DNA of 48,837 bases from Deltaproteobacteria bacterium GWC2_65_14 (GCA_001797615.1 MGPV01000042.1:53440-102276), one strand, 5' to 3'; shown: positions 36,267 through 45,335, counted from the first letter of the stretch. Notes: generated by a model from the sequence alone, not told the origin. Program-made: numbers and translations.

Positions 36267-36983
36267 TTGTTCGACATCCAGGCATTCCTGCACAGGATTT
36301 CCATCGAGGCGGTCCCACTGATCCTGGCCATCACCTTCCACGAGGCGGCGCACGGGTACGTGGCGATGAAGAAGGGGGACCCCACGGCGAAGATGCTCGG
36401 ACGGGTGACCCTCAACCCGATCGCCCACATCGACCCGGTGGGGACCATTCTCCTTCCCGCGATCCTGATCCTGACCCGCAGCCCCTTCCTGTTCGGCTGG
36501 GCGAAGCCGGTCCCGGTGAACTTCCGTCTCCTCCGGGACCAGAAGCGGGACCCGATCTACGTGGCCTCGGCGGGCGTGGTGACGAACTTCGCCCTGGCCG
36601 CCCTGTCGGGCCTCCTCTTCCGCCTGATCGGGATGCTCGACCCGGCCGTGGTCCGGGACGTCTTCTTCTCCGGGGTCCATTCCCAGGCCGAAGGGACGGC
36701 CCAGATGGTGCTCCTGCCGCTGGCGCTGATGTGCGTCGCCTCGATCAAGTGGAACGTCCTGCTGGCGATCTTCAACCTGATCCCGATCCCCCCCCTGGAC
36801 GGCGGGAGGATCGCGGTGGGGCTTCTCCCGTTCCGTGCCTCCCAGGCGCTCGCCTCGATCGAGCGGTACGGGATGCTGATCCTGATCTTCCTGTTCATGT
36901 TCGACCCGTTGGGTATAATACGTGGGATCGTTTACCCCCTGATGAGGCTGCTCTTCGCCGTATTCCTGGGGGGAATTCCGTAA
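36267..36983 (+). CDS. Site-2 protease-like membrane metalloprotease (M50 family)
   Basis: 238-residue integral membrane protease. Zinc motif ITFHEAAHGYVAMKKGD (HExxH) early in the protein and NLIPIPPLDGGRIAVG (the N-x2-P-x4-LDG motif) late, with several hydrophobic helices between and after. TTG 36267 is taken as start because a GGGGG run lies five bases upstream and the family begins with a short amphipathic stretch (LFDIQAFLHRIS); an ATG at 36204 would add 21 non-family residues. No PDZ domain, so it belongs to the short YwhC-like branch whose substrates are unknown. A TATAAT at 36914-36919 near the 3' end could help express trpS. Confidence 0.88.
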   Translation: MFDIQAFLHRISIEAVPLILAITFHEAAHGYVAMKKGDPTAKMLGRVTLNPIAHIDPVGTILLPAILILTRSPFLFGWAKPVPVNFRLLRDQKRDPIYVASAGVVTNFALAALSGLLFRLIGMLDPAVVRDVFFSGVHSQAEGTAQMVLLPLALMCVASIKWNVLLAIFNLIPIPPLDGGRIAVGLLPFRASQALASIERYGMLILIFLFMFDPLGIIRGIVYPLMRLLFAVFLGGIP

Positions 36984-37002
36984 GGTCGCGGGGGGAACTC
37001 CA

Positions 37003-37983
37003 TTGCGCAAACGGGTACTGAGCGGCATGAGGCCGAGCGGCAAGCTCCACCTGGGGCACTACCTGGGGGTCCTGGTGAACTGGAGGAAGCTCCAGGAGGA
37101 CCACGACTGCTTCTTCTTCGCCGCCGACTGGCACGCGCTGACGACCGAGTACGAGAACAGCGGGGTGATCCGGGAGAGCGTGGACGACATGATCATCGAC
37201 TGGATGGCGGCGGGGATCGACCCGGAGAAGGCGACCCTGTTCGTCCAGAGCCATCTCCCCGAGCATGCGGAGCTGCACCTGCTCCTCTCCATGATCACCC
37301 CGCTTCCCTGGCTGGAGCGCAACCCCACCTACAAGGAGCAGCTCCGGGAGCAGGCGACGCGGGACCTGCACACCTACGGGTTCCTCGGCTACCCGGTGCT
37401 CCAGGCGGCCGACATCCTGATGTACGACGCGTCGCTGGTGCCGGTGGGGATCGACCAGGTCCCCCACCTCGAGCTGACGCGGGAGATCGCCCGGCGGTTC
37501 AATTTCCTCTTCGGGGAGACCTTCGCCGTCCCGGAGGCCTACCTGACGGAGACCCCCAAGCTGATGGGGACCGACAACCGGAAGATGAGCAAGACCTACG
37601 GGAACGCGATCCTGTTGTCCGATACGGCGGAGGAGGTCTGGGAGAAGGTGAGGCCGATGGTGACCGACCCGGCCCGGGTCCGCCGGAACGACCCCGGGAA
37701 CCCGGAGATCTGCAACGTCTTCGCCTACCATAAGATCTTCTCCGACGAGGAGACGATCCGGAAGGTGGACGTCGGGTGCCGGACGGCCGGGATCGGCTGC
37801 ATCGAGTGCAAGAAGTGGATGTTCGACCATATGGAGAAGGTGCTGGCCCCGGTCCGGCAGCGGCGAAAAGAGATCGTGGAGAGCGGGACTTCCGTCCGGA
37901 GGATCCTGGACGAGGGGACGGAGCGGGCCCGCAAGACCGCAGCGGCCAAGATGAAGACGGTGCGGGAGGCGGTCCGGATCTGA
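37003..37983 (+). CDS. trpS: Tryptophanyl-tRNA synthetase, with Fe-S-type cysteine motif
   Basis: Charges tRNA-Trp. 326 residues, class I. HIGH-type motif in SGKLHLGHYLG and KMSKS-type motif in DNRKMSKTYGNA. The C-terminal anticodon region has Cys237, Cys259, Cys266 and Cys269, a C-x21-C-x6-C-x2-C pattern almost identical to the C-x22-C-x6-C-x2-C motif that holds a [4Fe-4S] cluster in the Thermotoga maritima enzyme. TTG 37003 is the start: GGGGG lies seven bases upstream and MRKRVLSGMRPSG is the family N-terminus. scpA follows after two bases. Confidence 0.95.
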   Translation: MRKRVLSGMRPSGKLHLGHYLGVLVNWRKLQEDHDCFFFAADWHALTTEYENSGVIRESVDDMIIDWMAAGIDPEKATLFVQSHLPEHAELHLLLSMITPLPWLERNPTYKEQLREQATRDLHTYGFLGYPVLQAADILMYDASLVPVGIDQVPHLELTREIARRFNFLFGETFAVPEAYLTETPKLMGTDNRKMSKTYGNAILLSDTAEEVWEKVRPMVTDPARVRRNDPGNPEICNVFAYHKIFSDEETIRKVDVGCRTAGIGCIECKKWMFDHMEKVLAPVRQRRKEIVESGTSVRRILDEGTERARKTAAAKMKTVREAVRI

Positions 37984-37985
37984 CG

Positions 37986-38816
37986 ATGAAGAAAGAAGAA
38001 GCGGGACGGGAACATGGCGGCGCGGCGGGCGATCGCCCCGCAGGGGACGATTCCGGGCAGGGGATCCGCGTCACGCTCGAGGTCTTCGAGGGCCCCCTCG
38101 ACCTCCTGCTCCACCTGGTCCGGGAGGACCGGCTCGATATCCACGACATCCCGATCGCGAGGATCACGGAGCAGTACCTGGCCTACCTGGACCTGATGCA
38201 GTCGCTGAACCTGGACGTGGCCGGCGAGTTCCTCGTGATGGCCTCGACGCTGCTCTACATCAAGTCCCGGTCGCTGCTTCCCCGGCATGGCGACGAGGCG
38301 GAGGCGGAGGAGGACCCGGAGATCCTGCGGGCCGAGCTCTCCCGGCGTCTCGTCGAGTACGGAAGGATCAAGGAGGCGGCTGCCCGGCTGGGGGAGAGGC
38401 CGCTGCTGGGGCGGGAGGTGTTCGCCCGGGACTTCCCCGGGGAGGAGGTCCCAGAGGGTGAGGTGCTCCTCACGGAGCTCTCGCTGGCCGATCTCATCAC
38501 CGCCTTCAAGGATGTCCTGGAGAGGATGCCGCAGCAGGAGGCGGTCGACATCTACGTGGACCGGCTCCCGATCGCGGACGCGATCGCCTTCCTCCTCGAC
38601 CGGCTCCGGGAGGACGGGGCGATCCGGTTCGACCGGCTCATGGAGGAGTTCCCGACGAAGAACGAGCTCTTCTCGTTTTTCCTGGCGATCCTGGAACTGA
38701 TCCGACTGAGGACGGTCAAGGCCTACCAGGCCGCGCCGATGGGGCTGATCACCATCGTGCCGGCCGTGCGGGAGGGTGACGATGGACGAGGTCACGAAGA
38801 ATCCGGCGCAGGGTGA
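37986..38816 (+). CDS. scpA: Segregation and condensation protein A
   Basis: Kleisin of the Smc-ScpAB complex in chromosome segregation. 276 residues from ATG 37986, the first start after the trpS stop. After a hydrophilic 27-residue lead comes EVFEGPLDLLLHLVREDRLD, the hallmark of ScpA, then AGEFLVMASTLLYIKSRSLL; the C-terminal winged-helix part (AFLLDRLREDGAIRFDRLM) binds the Smc head. It overlaps scpB by 35 bases. smc itself is not in the window. Confidence 0.95.
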   Translation: MKKEEAGREHGGAAGDRPAGDDSGQGIRVTLEVFEGPLDLLLHLVREDRLDIHDIPIARITEQYLAYLDLMQSLNLDVAGEFLVMASTLLYIKSRSLLPRHGDEAEAEEDPEILRAELSRRLVEYGRIKEAAARLGERPLLGREVFARDFPGEEVPEGEVLLTELSLADLITAFKDVLERMPQQEAVDIYVDRLPIADAIAFLLDRLREDGAIRFDRLMEEFPTKNELFSFFLAILELIRLRTVKAYQAAPMGLITIVPAVREGDDGRGHEESGAG

Positions 38817-39747
38817 GGCGGAAGGCGGTGGAGGGCCCCGGGAAGGCGGGGAGGATTACGCCCGGGCGGCCTCCATCCTCGAGAGCCTTCTCCTGGTCTC
38901 CGCGAAGCCGCTTTCCTTCGATCGGATCGGCCAGCTGCTCGGAGGACTGGGGAAATCCGAGGTGCGGCAGGTCGCCGCGATCCTCAAGGCGAAGCATCCC
39001 CCGGAGTCCTCCGGAATCCTGGTGGAGGAGGTCGCCAGGGGGCTGCAGCTGCGGACGAACCCGGCCAACCAGGAGCATGTCCGCAGGCTCTTCGAGACGA
39101 AGCCCCCCCGGTTCACGAGGCCTTCCCTGGAGTCGCTGGCGGTGGTCGCCTACCGGCAGCCGGTCACCCGGCTGGAGATCGAGCAGATCCGCGGGGTCGA
39201 CTGTGCCGCCTCGCTGAAGACGCTGATGGACCGCCGTCTGGTGAAGGTGGTGGGGAAGAAGGATGTGGCCGGCCGGCCCTTCCTCTTCGGGACGACCCGG
39301 GAGTTCCTGGAGGTGTTCGGCCTGGAAAGCCTCTCCGACCTCCCCTCGATGCGGGACATCGAGGATTTCCTCGCGACGGCGACGGGGGCGCTCGTTCCCG
39401 CGGCGCCCGGGCAGCCCGACCTCTTCCCCGGGTACGACGATACCCTCCAGGAGGGTGGAGAGGAGCTGGCCGAGGAGCTCTCTCAGGCGGAGCACGGGGA
39501 GCCGCTGCTGTACACAAGCGGCGTTCTCCCGGAGGGAATCTCGGACGACCTGCTGGCGGACGCCGCCTCCCGCGGAGGAGTGATCTATGCGGACAAGGAG
39601 GAGCTTTCCGCCCCGGGCCCCTCCCAGTCGAAGTACGAGTTCGCCGCGGGGTTCCTCACCTTCGATCCCGCCGAACCGCTGGTGACGGAGCACAACGACA
39701 TCCCGGAGGGGCTCTCCGACGACGAGCCGGAGCGGCCGGAGGATTGA
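38782..39747 (+). CDS. scpB: Segregation and condensation protein B with long C-terminal extension
   Basis: Winged-helix partner of ScpA. ATG 38782 has GGAGGG five to six bases upstream; GTG 38776 is in frame. The core (ILESLLLVSAKPLSFDRIGQ, LESLAVVAYRQPVTRLEIEQ, LVGKK-like VKVVGKKDVAGRPFLFGTT) covers about residues 28-190, where most ScpB proteins end. Here an acidic, Gly- and Glu-rich tail of about 130 residues follows (to 321), with DDTLQEGGEELAEELSQAEH and ending DDEPERPED. The tail looks disordered; its role is unknown. The stop is upstream of rluB by 11 bases. Confidence 0.93.
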   Translation: MDEVTKNPAQGEAEGGGGPREGGEDYARAASILESLLLVSAKPLSFDRIGQLLGGLGKSEVRQVAAILKAKHPPESSGILVEEVARGLQLRTNPANQEHVRRLFETKPPRFTRPSLESLAVVAYRQPVTRLEIEQIRGVDCAASLKTLMDRRLVKVVGKKDVAGRPFLFGTTREFLEVFGLESLSDLPSMRDIEDFLATATGALVPAAPGQPDLFPGYDDTLQEGGEELAEELSQAEHGEPLLYTSGVLPEGISDDLLADAASRGGVIYADKEELSAPGPSQSKYEFAAGFLTFDPAEPLVTEHNDIPEGLSDDEPERPED

Positions 39748-39758
39748 CGGGCGAGGGG

Positions 39759-40712
39759 ATGGAACCCAAGGATGGGCAGAGGCTGAACCGGTTCCTCTCG
39801 CAGGCCGCGGGGGTCTCCCGCCGCACGGCGGACGGGATGATCCGGATGGGCCGGGTGACCCTGGGGGGATCGCGGGTGAACGAGCCCGGGACCCTCTTCG
39901 ACCCGGACCGCGGGGAGGTCCGCCTCGACGGCAACCTGCTCGCATTGATCCCGGAGGAACCGCTCTACCTGATGGCCTACAAGCCCGACAAGGTGGTCAC
40001 CACGATGAAGGACAAGGAGGGGCGCAAGACCGCCGCCTCCCTCGTGGGGTCCCTCTCCTCGCGGGTCTTCCCGGTGGGACGTCTGGACTTTCACACCACG
40101 GGACTCCTGCTCTTCACCAACGACGGGGATCTTTCCTACCGGCTCACTCACCCGAAATTCGGGGTCGACAAGACCTACGTCGCCAAGGTGAAGGGGACCC
40201 CTTCGCAGGGGAAGCTCGGCGTCCTTCGGCGGGGGCTCCCGATCGACGGGGTGATGACCAACCCGGCCGGGGTCAACCTCCTGGAGGCGAGGGAAGGGAA
40301 GGCCTGGGTCTCGATCCGGATCGCGGAAGGAAGGTACCAACAGGTCCGGAAGATGTTCGACGCGATCGGGCACCGGGTGATGAAGCTGAGGCGGGTGGCC
40401 GTCGGCCCGATCGAGTTGTCGAACCTGGAGCCGGGCGGCTGGCGTTATCTCACGGGCAAGGAGGTCCGGGAGCTGTTCGCCTACCTGGAAAAGAAGGAGC
40501 GGGAACCGGAGCGAAGCGGTCCCCGCCCCGTTTCCGCCGTGCCCCGCGGGGAGAAGAAGGGCCCTCGTCAGCCCAAGCCGGAATGGAAGAGGCAACCCAA
40601 GGATTCGGGGGAGCGCGGGCCCAAGGGAGAGGATCGGACCACACCCCGGCCCGGACCCTCGCGGAAGAAATCGTCCTCCGGGGACAGCCGGTTTCCCCGT
40701 TTTAAAACTTGA
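39759..40712 (+). CDS. rluB: Pseudouridine synthase, RluB/RsuA family
   Basis: Makes pseudouridine in rRNA, probably helix 89 of 23S if RluB. About 317 residues. S4 RNA-binding domain first (RLNRFLSQAAGVSRRTADGM), then the catalytic block VGRLDFHTTGLLLFTNDG with Asp110, then IAEGRYQQVRKMFDAIGHRV. The C-terminal 70 residues are a Lys/Arg/Pro-rich tail (EWKRQPKDSGERGPKGEDR) as in E. coli RluB. ATG 39759 lies right after GAGGGG; TTG 39744, overlapping the scpB stop, is the alternative. The 3' end contains the -35 of the tRNA-fMet promoter. Confidence 0.92.
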   Translation: MEPKDGQRLNRFLSQAAGVSRRTADGMIRMGRVTLGGSRVNEPGTLFDPDRGEVRLDGNLLALIPEEPLYLMAYKPDKVVTTMKDKEGRKTAASLVGSLSSRVFPVGRLDFHTTGLLLFTNDGDLSYRLTHPKFGVDKTYVAKVKGTPSQGKLGVLRRGLPIDGVMTNPAGVNLLEAREGKAWVSIRIAEGRYQQVRKMFDAIGHRVMKLRRVAVGPIELSNLEPGGWRYLTGKEVRELFAYLEKKEREPERSGPRPVSAVPRGEKKGPRQPKPEWKRQPKDSGERGPKGEDRTTPRPGPSRKKSSSGDSRFPRFKT

Positions 40713-40737
40713 CGCCGGAACGCTCACGGTGTCTAAT
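40709..40737 (+). promoter_or_regulatory. Promoter of initiator tRNA
   Basis: TTGACG at 40709-40714, 17-base spacer, TCTAAT at 40732-40737 (both 5/6). The start near 40744 gives a leader of about seven bases. Confidence 0.7.
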
Positions 40738-40750
40738 GTAATATTCATGG

Positions 40751-40827
<77 letters not shown>

Positions 40828-40835
40828 ACAAAATC

Positions 40836-40870
40836 AAGGGGTTACGGGCGACCGTAGCCCCTTTTCTCTT
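40836..40870 (+). terminator. Intrinsic terminator after tRNA-fMet
   Basis: GGGGTTACGG (40838-40847), loop GCGA, CCGTAGCCCC (40852-40861) with one G-T wobble, extended by AA/TT and followed by TTTTCTCTTT. It closes the housekeeping run; base composition changes right after it. Confidence 0.85.
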
Positions 40871-41170
40871 TCCCCGTGGCCGATCTGTTCAATACCTATT
40901 CGCGAAATTAAGGTCACATCCCCTGCGCCCTATAGGCGCCCCCCAAAGACGCTGACCTCGCTCCACCCGGCGGATTTCCCCTTGTGCGGACGGAAATCGG
41001 CGGAAGTCCAACCTTTAAAGAAATTAAAGGAATACGAGAATTCTTCCGATGAATAACCCATGTGTGGTTCTGGAAAATATCGTTTCAGTGACCTACCTCT
41101 GAAAACGCTCAAAGGATGACCGCGATATGAGGACCGCTTTTGCCTCCGGTGATTTGAAAGAAGGGGTGAG
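40871..41170. other. 300-bp intergenic region at the left edge of the accessory island
   Basis: No gene that I can support. GC falls here compared with everything upstream. Small inverted repeats are seen: GCGCC-ctata-GGCGC at 40925-40939 and TTTCAG-(10)-CTGAAA at 41083-41104, the latter about 70 bases before the kinase and a possible operator or weak hairpin. A minus-strand open frame covering 40930-41256 has no family resemblance and overlaps the kinase start, so I leave it out. Confidence 0.5.
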
Positions 41171-43450
41171 ATGATGGAAGGCTTTACCCGACGGGAACAT
41201 CCTCGGGCCTTGGTGGTCGATGACGAAGAAGTCATCCGCCTGATTGCGACGACCACACTCGAGCAGGCGGGATTTACCGTGGAACAGGCCGGGAATGGAT
41301 TGCAGGCGTTGACTTCCTTCGAGAATTTTCACCCCGATCTTATTTTAATGGACATCATGATGCCGGAGATGGATGGTTTTACCGCTTGTGCTGAAATTCG
41401 CAAGCGAGAAAATGGAAAAACAACGCCAATCCTGGTCATGACACACCTGGGCGACATTAAATCCATCGATCGTGCCTACGATGTAGGTGCTACAGACTTT
41501 ATCTCAAAACCGGTCAATTGGGATGCCCTGCACCATCGAGTCCGCTACTTGATGCGTGCTTCTCATGCAGTGAATGTCGTGAAGGAGTATGAAAGTCGCT
41601 ACCGGGATCTTTTCGACAAGATCCCCCTGGGACTTTTTCGAGCTTCTCCTGACGCCAAATTAATAGATGTAAATCCTGCGCTCTTGAAGATGGGTGCATA
41701 TGAGGATAAAGAATCCTGCCTTCGGATAAATGTCCGCGATGCCTGTGTGAATCCGGAGGATTTTTCAAGATTCATGGATCTTCTGATGAAGCAGGGTGTA
41801 GTGCATAATTTCGAATCTCAAATGTACCGATCCGATGGGGAAATCCGATGGGCGGATATCAACGGGCAGGTGGTGCTAGACGATGAGGGGAAAATTATTT
41901 GTTTTGATGGAAGCATTCAGGATATCACCGAGCGCAAAGAGGCAGAGCGGGCCGCACAGGAGAGGACTCTCCTGAACCAGGTCCTTTTGGACGGCTTGCC
42001 GTGCGTGGCCCTCCTGCTCCGCTCTCGCACGCGGGAAATCGTGGCATCGAACAAGGCCGGTCGTGAAATCGGCGCCATTCCAGGGACGGAATGTTTTTCC
42101 ACTTGGGGGAAACGCAAAGATCCCTGCCCGTGGTGCCTTGCTCCTGTTGTTTGGGAAAAAGACGAACCGCAGCACCAAATAGTCGAAACCCCGGAAGCCG
42201 TATTGGACGCACACTGGATACCGGTCACGCAAGGTCTCTACATGCACTTCGCCTTCGACATTACCGAGAGCAGGCGGACGGAGAAGTTACTCAGAGAGAA
42301 AGAAGAACAACTCCGCCAGGCGCAAAAGATGGAGGCGGTTGGAAGACTCGCAGGGGGGATTGCCCATGACTTCAATAATCTCCTCACGGCGATCAACGGC
42401 TACAGCGATTTGCTGTTCTCCCGTCTTAACGAGGCCGATCCGTTGTGCTTTGAAGTGGATGAAATCCGGAAGGCCGGGAAACGGGCCACCTCCCTTACGC
42501 GCCAGCTCCTTGCGTTCAGTCGCAAGCAGGTGTTGCAGCCGAAGGTCCTGAATCTCAATGCCATTATTCTCAACGTGGGAAATCTGTTGAAACGTTTGAT
42601 TGGAGAGGACGTTGAGCTGGAGACTTTCCTCGCGGAAGAATTGGGCAGTGTAAAGGTAGATCCCGGCCAGGTCGAACAGATCCTCATGAATCTGGCAATC
42701 AACTCCCGTGACGCCATGCCGGGAGGGGGAAAGCTTACCGTGGAGACGTCGAACCTGGAGATCCATGAAGACTACCCCCGGGAGGGGGCTCTTGTGCATG
42801 CCGGCCGATATGTGACTCTGGCGGTGACCGATACGGGATGTGGAATGGACGAGGCTACGAAATCCCACCTCTTCGAGCCATTTTTCACGACCAAGGAAGT
42901 CGGGAAAGGTACCGGGTTGGGGCTTGCGACGGTGTATGGAATCGTAAAGCAAAGCGGCGGTTATATCTGGTGCTATACCGAGGTCAACAGGGGTACTTCT
43001 TTTAAGATCTATTTCCCAAGGGTGGAGGAAAAAGCGGAAGCGTTACCGCATAAATGCAATTCCTCAAAGGACGTATTGGGAGGCACGGAAACTGTACTGG
43101 TGGTGGAAGACGAGGAGGCGGTACGTCATCTGGTTTCCAATATCTTGGAAATGAAAGGATACAACGTGTTACAAGCTCCGAATGGAGCAAAGGCCTTGGA
43201 ATTGAGTGAATTCTTCAAGGACCCGATACACCTCGTGGTGACCGACATTGTGATGCCTGGGATGACAGGTCCGGAAGTGGCAAAAAGGATATCGGAAAAC
43301 CGATCTGATGTAAAAATTCTATTTGTTTCAGGGTATTCGGATGGAGCAATCGCTCATCAGGGATTGCTTGATGCGAATGCCGCATTTATTGGGAAGCCAT
43401 TTGGGATAGAAGTACTGGCACAAAAAGTACGTGAAGTGTTGGATTCCTAG
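41171..43450 (+). CDS. Hybrid sensor histidine kinase: receiver-PAS-PAS-kinase-receiver
   Basis: 759-residue soluble two-component protein without membrane segments. Order: receiver (about 12-128; VVDDEE, phospho-Asp61 in LILMDIMMP, Lys113 in ISKPVNW), PAS 1 (about 140-255, ending [13 protein letters not shown]), PAS 2 (about 265-370) with a cysteine motif at 308, 319 and 322 (C-x10-C-x2-C), HisKA with His399 in [12 protein letters not shown], HATPase_c ([35 protein letters not shown]), and a second receiver (Asp692 in [12 protein letters not shown]). The dimer helix HDFNNLL type is common in deltaproteobacterial cytosolic kinases. GGGGTGAG precedes ATG 41171; ATG 41174 is adjacent. Codon use is less GC-rich than upstream, suggesting recent gain. 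Its TAG stop abuts the IS element. No partner regulator lies beside it. Confidence 0.93.
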   Translation: MMEGFTRREHPRALVVDDEEVIRLIATTTLEQAGFTVEQAGNGLQALTSFENFHPDLILMDIMMPEMDGFTACAEIRKRENGKTTPILVMTHLGDIKSIDRAYDVGATDFISKPVNWDALHHRVRYLMRASHAVNVVKEYESRYRDLFDKIPLGLFRASPDAKLIDVNPALLKMGAYEDKESCLRINVRDACVNPEDFSRFMDLLMKQGVVHNFESQMYRSDGEIRWADINGQVVLDDEGKIICFDGSIQDITERKEAERAAQERTLLNQVLLDGLPCVALLLRSRTREIVASNKAGREIGAIPGTECFSTWGKRKDPCPWCLAPVVWEKDEPQHQIVETPEAVLDAHWIPVTQGLYMHFAFDITESRRTEKLLREKEEQLRQAQKMEAVGRLAGGIAHDFNNLLTAINGYSDLLFSRLNEADPLCFEVDEIRKAGKRATSLTRQLLAFSRKQVLQPKVLNLNAIILNVGNLLKRLIGEDVELETFLAEELGSVKVDPGQVEQILMNLAINSRDAMPGGGKLTVETSNLEIHEDYPREGALVHAGRYVTLAVTDTGCGMDEATKSHLFEPFFTTKEVGKGTGLGLATVYGIVKQSGGYIWCYTEVNRGTSFKIYFPRVEEKAEALPHKCNSSKDVLGGTETVLVVEDEEAVRHLVSNILEMKGYNVLQAPNGAKALELSEFFKDPIHLVVTDIVMPGMTGPEVAKRISENRSDVKILFVSGYSDGAIAHQGLLDANAAFIGKPFGIEVLAQKVREVLDS

Positions 43451-43467
43451 TACTACTTTGTTAGATA
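43451..43467 (+). repeat. Left terminal inverted repeat of the IS
   Basis: TACTACTTTGTTAGATA, perfect match to the reverse complement of 44935-44951; similarity continues imperfectly inward (GACCATCGC against GTCCATCGC). Confidence 0.9.
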
Positions 43468-43532
43468 ATTGTTGACCATCGCACCGAAACGGCATATCCT
43501 CCAGGAAGAAATCCCTTTTCCCGGGAGGATCC

Positions 43533-44949
43533 ATGTCGATCCCGAAGACCGGTCCGGAACCGCTGGTTGAATTGGAGAAGTTTCTTGAACCCTTCGGAAG
43601 ACTGGTCCGTCGAGCCGAAAGCCGCCACGCCCTCGAACGATACGCTACGGGCCTTCTGTCGGCCGCGGAACGCAAGACGGCATCCGGTCTGGGACGGTCC
43701 CTCCCGGGAACCAACGGACAACGCCTGCAGGAGTTTCTCACCCGAACCGCCTGGGATCCCCGGGAGATGGACGAACTCCGGCTCCAACACATGAGTACGT
43801 TTGCTGCCGTGGGCGACGGGATCCTAATCGTCGACGACACGGGGTTCGCCAAGAAGGGCACCGACTCCGTGGGAGTCGCCCGTCAATATTCGGGGACCTT
43901 GGGACGGGTGGACAACTGCCAGGTGCTGGTGACGGCCCATTACGTGGATCGGGTATTCGACTGGCCCGTGACCGCTCGCCTCTACCTGCCGGAGAGTTGG
44001 GCATCGAATCGATCTCGTTGCCGGAAGGCCCAGGTCCCCCGGAGGACGATCTTTCAGACCAAGGGAGAAATAGCCTTGGATCTGATCGACCGGGCGAGAA
44101 AGAACGGTGTGCCGTTCCGGGCCGTGGTGGCGGATGCGGGATACGGAGATCAGTCGTCGTTGCTGGACGGACTGGTAGCCAGAGGGATTCCCCACGTGGC
44201 GGGAATATCCAGGACAACGCGGTTTCGTCTGGCGGAAGAGGTGGACCAGGATCCCGGGGACGATCCTCCCCCCGCGTACACCGGCAAAGGAAGACCCAGA
44301 AAGGGGAAAACGATCCGGGACCGTGTTCCCGCCCGGGAGGCAAGTGCGATCCTGGAGGGTCTTCCGCCGCAAGCTTGGGAGCGAACGGCCTGGCGGGATG
44401 GAACGAAGGGGCCTTTGGTGAAGGAGTTCGCAAAAGCCGAGGTGTTCCGGTGCGGTTATCGCGGAGCCCCTCTTCCCGTTCGAGGATGGCTTCTGGGAGA
44501 GCGGTCCTGTACCGGATCCCGGAGCGAGGAGGATCGGAAATATTTCTTCTTGTGGGGGCAGGTGGATCGGCCGCTCCGGGAATGGGTGGAGATGGCTCAT
44601 TTGCGGTGGGTGATCGAGCGGTTCTATCAGGACGCCAAGGGAGAGTTGGGACTGGACCATTACGAGGGACGGCTGTGGACGGGGTTTCATCGCCATGTCG
44701 CTTTGGTCATGCTGGCCCACTCGTTCCTGACGCTCAGGCAGAGCTATGGACCAGAGGTGCTGGGTGTCGGTGAAACCCCGATACCACCCGGCGGGGCGGG
44801 AGATGCCACCCCGCCCCCGCCGTTGCGGGGTTTCCCCCCCACGGGGGCGCAAGAGCATGGCCTTTCTGCGCCGGATAGTCCTTGAGGAACTGTTCCGACA
44901 AGTTGTGGACATCATCAGGGATCGCGATGGACCATATCTAACAAAGTAG
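43533..44949 (+). CDS. IS701-family DDE transposase with a frameshifted C-terminus
   Basis: Cuts and joins the IS ends. From ATG 43533 the main frame runs to 44885 (450 residues). IS701 hallmarks: LIVDDTGFAKKGTDSVGVAR with the first catalytic Asp, NCQVLVTAHY, VVADAGYGDQSSLL with the second Asp, and WVIERFYQDAKGELGLDHYE with the Glu. The last 30 residues of that frame are Pro- and Gly-rich and unlike the family, whereas the next frame reads RGRKSMAFLRRIVLEELFRQ and on to a TAG at 44947-44949 inside the right repeat, which looks like a normal IS701 C-terminus. A one-base change near the C7 run at 44834-44840 would explain it: decay, a base-call error or programmed slippage. Confidence 0.88.
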
Positions 44950-44951
44950 TA
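44935..44951 (-). repeat. Right terminal inverted repeat of the IS
   Basis: Reverse complement reads TACTACTTTGTTAGATA, identical to the left end. The stop of the frameshifted transposase C-terminus falls inside it. Confidence 0.9.
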
Positions 44952-45009
44952 TTATAGATATGACGACGCTGCAGCCCAGTATTTTGGCCACCTCCTCGGG
45001 TCTGATCAA
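44952..45009 (-). pseudogene. Truncated MerR/excisionase-like helix-turn-helix start, cut by the IS
   Basis: On the minus strand from TTG 45009 the frame reads LIRPEEVAKILGCSVVIS and then enters the IS repeat and stops at 44938. The first 14 residues match the start of the HTH_17/excisionase fold (pattern LTPEEVAEILGVS). Only about 19 codons remain, so this is suggestive rather than proven. If right, the rest of the gene, and perhaps a neighbouring integrase, was lost with the IS-linked deletion. Confidence 0.35.
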
Positions 45010-45081
45010 CGATCATTCACTAACTCGTCATCTATATGTTAAACACATTATCCGAAAATAATCATTGCCTGTCAAGATGAA

Positions 45082-45294
45082 ATGTTTAACAATCGACTCA
45101 TGATCAAGAAGGAACGCTTTCTGGGACTTCGTCTGACCGGGGCTCTGGCCGAAGCGCTGGAGGCTTATTGCGCCAAGGAGGAGCGCAGCCTTTCTTCCGC
45201 TGTCCGGTATCTGGTTGCGAAGGAGCTTGCGCGACTGGGTTATCTATCGGAGGAAAGCGAACCCAAGAAAAAAACGAAGGCCGGTGAGCGCTGA
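45082..45294 (+). CDS. Small ribbon-helix-helix-like DNA-binding protein
   Basis: 70 residues. A short beta-strand (RFLGLRLTG) followed by two helices (ALAEALEAYCAKEERSLSSA and VRYLVAKELARLGYL) fits the CopG/Arc ribbon-helix-helix fold; the Lys-rich tail is disordered. ATG 45082 is taken; ATG 45100 is possible and neither has a strong ribosome site. It lies 41 bases before the nucleotidyltransferase/HEPN pair and may regulate it. The upstream 70 bases are AT-rich and could hold the promoter. Confidence 0.65.
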   Translation: MFNNRLMIKKERFLGLRLTGALAEALEAYCAKEERSLSSAVRYLVAKELARLGYLSEESEPKKKTKAGER

Positions 45295-45335
45295 CATTGA
45301 AGGCCCATAGTTGAGGCGAAAGGCGAGGTGAACAA

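Larger units (their letters stand above)
43451..44951 (+). mobile_element. IS701-like insertion sequence, about 1.5 kb
   Basis: Bounded by 17-bp perfect inverted repeats (43451-43467 and 44935-44951), with one transposase gene between. Left flank CTAG and right flank TTAT do not form a target duplication, although IS701 relatives usually leave 4 bp. This fits a deletion next to the element, or recombination between two copies, after insertion. The histidine kinase ends at its left edge and a truncated helix-turn-helix reading frame meets its right edge. Confidence 0.85.

Noticed and set aside
40930-41256. Minus-strand open frame of 108 codons overlapping the kinase start
   Set aside because: No recognisable family, poor start context, and overlap with a well-supported gene.
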